Assembly (NCBI GenBank): GCA_022736535.1
Contig: DZCT01000330.1
Location: forward strand, 1-5,804
Direction of reading: 5' to 3'
DNA: 5,804 nt
Origin: Desulfatirhabdium butyrativorans
GTDB taxonomy: Bacteria; Desulfobacterota; Desulfobacteria; Desulfobacterales; JAIFKL01
The position numbers were made by a program, and so were the translations under genes. Of this stretch, positions 5,089-5,804 are shown piece after piece. Position 1 is the first letter of the stretch; every line of letters begins with the position of its first letter. The notes beneath the pieces are model-generated. The model made no database searches, was not told where the DNA came from, and worked only from the letters and a program-made list of their open reading frames with translations.

Positions 5089-5322
5089 TTATCCGCCGCC
5101 TACGGGCGGAAAAATACCGAGTCTTTCACCGCCCTGAAGCCTTGCGTCAAGGCTGCTTTTTATGCCGTCTATAAATATAACTTTGATTTCCTGTTCAGGG
5201 ATTCCCAATTCGTCAATCAGGTTTCGGACGCTGATTCCCGGGCTAATCGGAAAGCTGTCTGCCGAATCCGGTGTAAATTTTCTTAACGTGGCAAAAAGTT
5301 TGATGATAATGCAGTTTTTCAT
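5089..5322 (-). CDS. moaD: MoaD/ThiS-family ubiquitin-like sulfur carrier protein
   Basis: A 77-residue beta-grasp protein. It has the family's opening strand (IIIKLFATLRKFTP), a central helix (VRNLIDELGIP), the strand-turn IKVIFIDGIKSS, and the final RLGIFPPVGGG. The C-terminal Gly-Gly (76-77) is the functional tail that an E1-like enzyme (MoeB/HesA type) adenylates and that becomes a thiocarboxylate, the sulfur donor for the molybdopterin dithiolene. MoaD is the most likely reading because a molybdopterin-binding gene lies nearby, but carriers for thiamine, tRNA thiolation or tungsten cofactor look alike. The start at 5322 is chosen because the family begins there; the open frame continues to a GTG at 5409 only through repeat-like DNA and would add a Cys-rich non-family extension. 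The ribosome binding site is weak. No MoaE or MoeB gene is in the window. Confidence 0.88.
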   Translation of the reverse strand: MKNCIIIKLFATLRKFTPDSADSFPISPGISVRNLIDELGIPEQEIKVIFIDGIKSSLDARLQGGERLGIFPPVGGG

Positions 5323-5352
5323 TTTATATACTGATCCACTTTTGCTTTTTTT

Positions 5353-5383
5353 GCCGCAGACGCACACAGACGGACACAGACAG
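5353..5383. repeat. Short imperfect tandem repeat (CACAGACG-like units)
   Basis: The stretch has repeated units CAGACGCA, CACAGACGGA and CACAGACAG. On the minus strand it reads as GTCTGTGT-type repeats resembling intergenic repeats I recall in related bacteria. It lies 31 bases upstream of the MoaD-like ATG and explains the artificial open frame extending that gene. Confidence 0.5.
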
Positions 5384-5587
5384 GTATCCGAAAACGGAAT
5401 ACGGCGCACATGCAGAAAATATGCCGTAAAAAACCGAAATCGGATTACTATATATTAAAATTTTTTAATCATGCTGTAAAAAAATATTAACTCTTTCTCA
5501 TAAAACATGAGCAGTAAAGTTGAACAATGTTTGGAAAATCGGCGTATCTCTGTATTCATCATTAGTATGTTATATTAAGCATATTCA

Positions 5588-5609
5588 ATCGGATAAAATT
5601 ATATCCGGT
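5588..5609. promoter_or_regulatory. Short palindrome upstream of the sigma-54 promoter
   Basis: CGGATA (5590-5595) and TATCCG (5602-5607) form a perfect 6-bp inverted repeat that extends to 8 bp with a G-U pair, around AAATTA. It lies 38 bases upstream of the -24 element. It could be an operator or activator half-site pair, but activator sites for sigma-54 promoters are usually further upstream, so this is weak. Confidence 0.3.
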
Positions 5610-5647
5610 CAAATTTTGAAAATATTTTTCGGAAAAAAAGCGGGGCT

Positions 5648-5663
5648 TGGTACAGAACTTGTA
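5648..5663 (+). promoter_or_regulatory. Sigma-54 (RpoN) -24/-12 promoter for the pilin gene
   Basis: TGGTACAGAACTTGTA matches the consensus TGGCACG-N4-TTGCA: GG of the -24 box (5649-5650) and GT in place of the -12 GC (5661-5662) are separated by exactly ten bases. The deviations are C to T at the two C positions and G to A in the -24 box. Transcription would start near 5673, giving a leader of about 85 bases. Sigma-54 with the PilS/PilR two-component system drives pilA in several proteobacteria, which fits the gene that follows. Confidence 0.7.
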
Positions 5664-5756
5664 TATAATCAATGCAGGAAATAAAAACAAGAGGGATGGT
5701 TTATAAAAATTAAGGATTTTATGGGTCACACACCTTGCTTTCATTCGGAGTAATTT

Positions 5757-5804
5757 ATGAAAATAATGCGAAAAAATTCCGGTTTTACCATGGTGGAGTT
5801 ATTT
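5757..5804 (+). CDS. Type IV prepilin / pseudopilin (3' end outside window)
   Basis: Only the first 16 codons are visible: MKIMRKNSGFTMVELF. This is a class III prepilin signal: a short basic leader ending in Gly9, then the mature N-terminus FTMVELF with Phe+1 and Glu+5. Prepilin peptidase should cut after Gly9 and N-methylate the Phe, and the following hydrophobic helix (beyond the window) anchors the subunit in the membrane and packs the fibre core. GGAG at 5747-5750 lies six bases before ATG 5757, favouring it over the internal ATG at 5766. The sigma-54-type promoter at 5648-5663 suggests a major or regulated pilin, but a minor pilin or type II secretion pseudopilin has the same N-terminus. 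Confidence 0.88.
   Translation, partial: MKIMRKNSGFTMVELF

Larger units (their letters stand above)
5323..5756. other. Divergent intergenic region between the MoaD-like gene and the pilin gene
   Basis: This 434-base AT-rich gap separates two divergently transcribed genes. It contains a CAGACG/CACAGAC-type repeat next to the MoaD-like start (5353-5383), a short palindrome (5588-5609), a sigma-54-type promoter (5648-5663) and the pilin leader. The minus-strand frame at 5562-5744 has no family features and overlaps the promoter, so I do not count it as a gene. I see no c-di-GMP riboswitch core in the pilin leader. Confidence 0.7.

Noticed and set aside
5062..5090. A-tract and T-tract around GCTG...GTGA as a terminator for the MoaD-like gene
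   Set aside because: Only the A/T tracts pair; the interior does not form a GC stem, so it is not a convincing intrinsic terminator.
4931..5532. GTTCAACATTG in the MITE-like element and GTTGAACAATGTT near 5519 as related repeats
   Set aside because: The shared pieces are in a different order and too short; the similarity is consistent with chance in AT-rich DNA.
5696..5713. Tiny leader-peptide frame (MVYKN) in the pilin leader
   Set aside because: GAGGG abuts the ATG with no proper spacing, and five codons are too few to distinguish from chance.
5562..5744. Minus-strand frame of 60 codons upstream of the pilin
   Set aside because: It overlaps the sigma-54 promoter and pilin leader, has no ribosome binding site that I can see and no family resemblance.
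5673..5756. c-di-GMP riboswitch in the pilin leader
   Set aside because: Such riboswitches often precede pilin genes in this group, but the leader is short and AT-rich and lacks the conserved GEMM core elements.

Overview
The window looks like a chromosomal piece of a Gram-negative anaerobe of the Desulfobacterota (sulfate-reducer-like). This is inferred from gene content: a Cys-tailed molybdopterin-binding protein, a MoaD-like sulfur carrier and a type IV pilin behind a sigma-54-type promoter, with intergenic DNA full of small inverted repeats. No rRNA, tRNA, CRISPR array or transposase gene is visible.

Layout. 1-642 (+) is the 3' part of a YejE-type peptide ABC transporter permease. The ATPase gene that usually follows is absent; a short overlapping reading frame with an ATPase-like first few codons runs into a hairpin repeat. 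An extended -10 promoter then precedes a PfkB-family sugar kinase (837-1721, +). A convergent intergenic region holds a long imperfect-palindrome repeat, a fragment of a second copy and a 12-bp tandem duplication. Four minus-strand genes follow, listed in transcription order: a MoaD-like protein (5322-5089), a restriction-endonuclease-fold-like protein of unknown function (4622-3915), a molybdopterin-binding protein (3918-2899) and a double zinc-ribbon multi-pass membrane protein (2815-1895). The middle two overlap by 4 bp and are surely co-transcribed. A near-consensus extended -10 promoter lies about 200 bp upstream of that pair. At the right edge a sigma-54-type -24/-12 promoter leads to the first 16 codons of a type IV prepilin (5757 to the window end, +).

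How the genes may work together. The MoaD-like and molybdopterin-binding proteins both point to molybdenum or tungsten cofactor metabolism. The nuclease-fold-like protein and the zinc-ribbon membrane protein have no known role there, so their link is positional only. The permease, sugar kinase and pilin look like unrelated neighbours.

Most notable structure: an 85-bp MITE-like element (4880-4964) has 14-bp terminal inverted repeats and is bounded exactly by 9-bp direct repeats. Nearly every intergenic gap carries a different small inverted repeat. The strongest functional oddity is Ala at the position where I expect the Glu of an E-x-K nuclease motif in the 3915-4622 protein. No complete new defence or metabolic system is evident.
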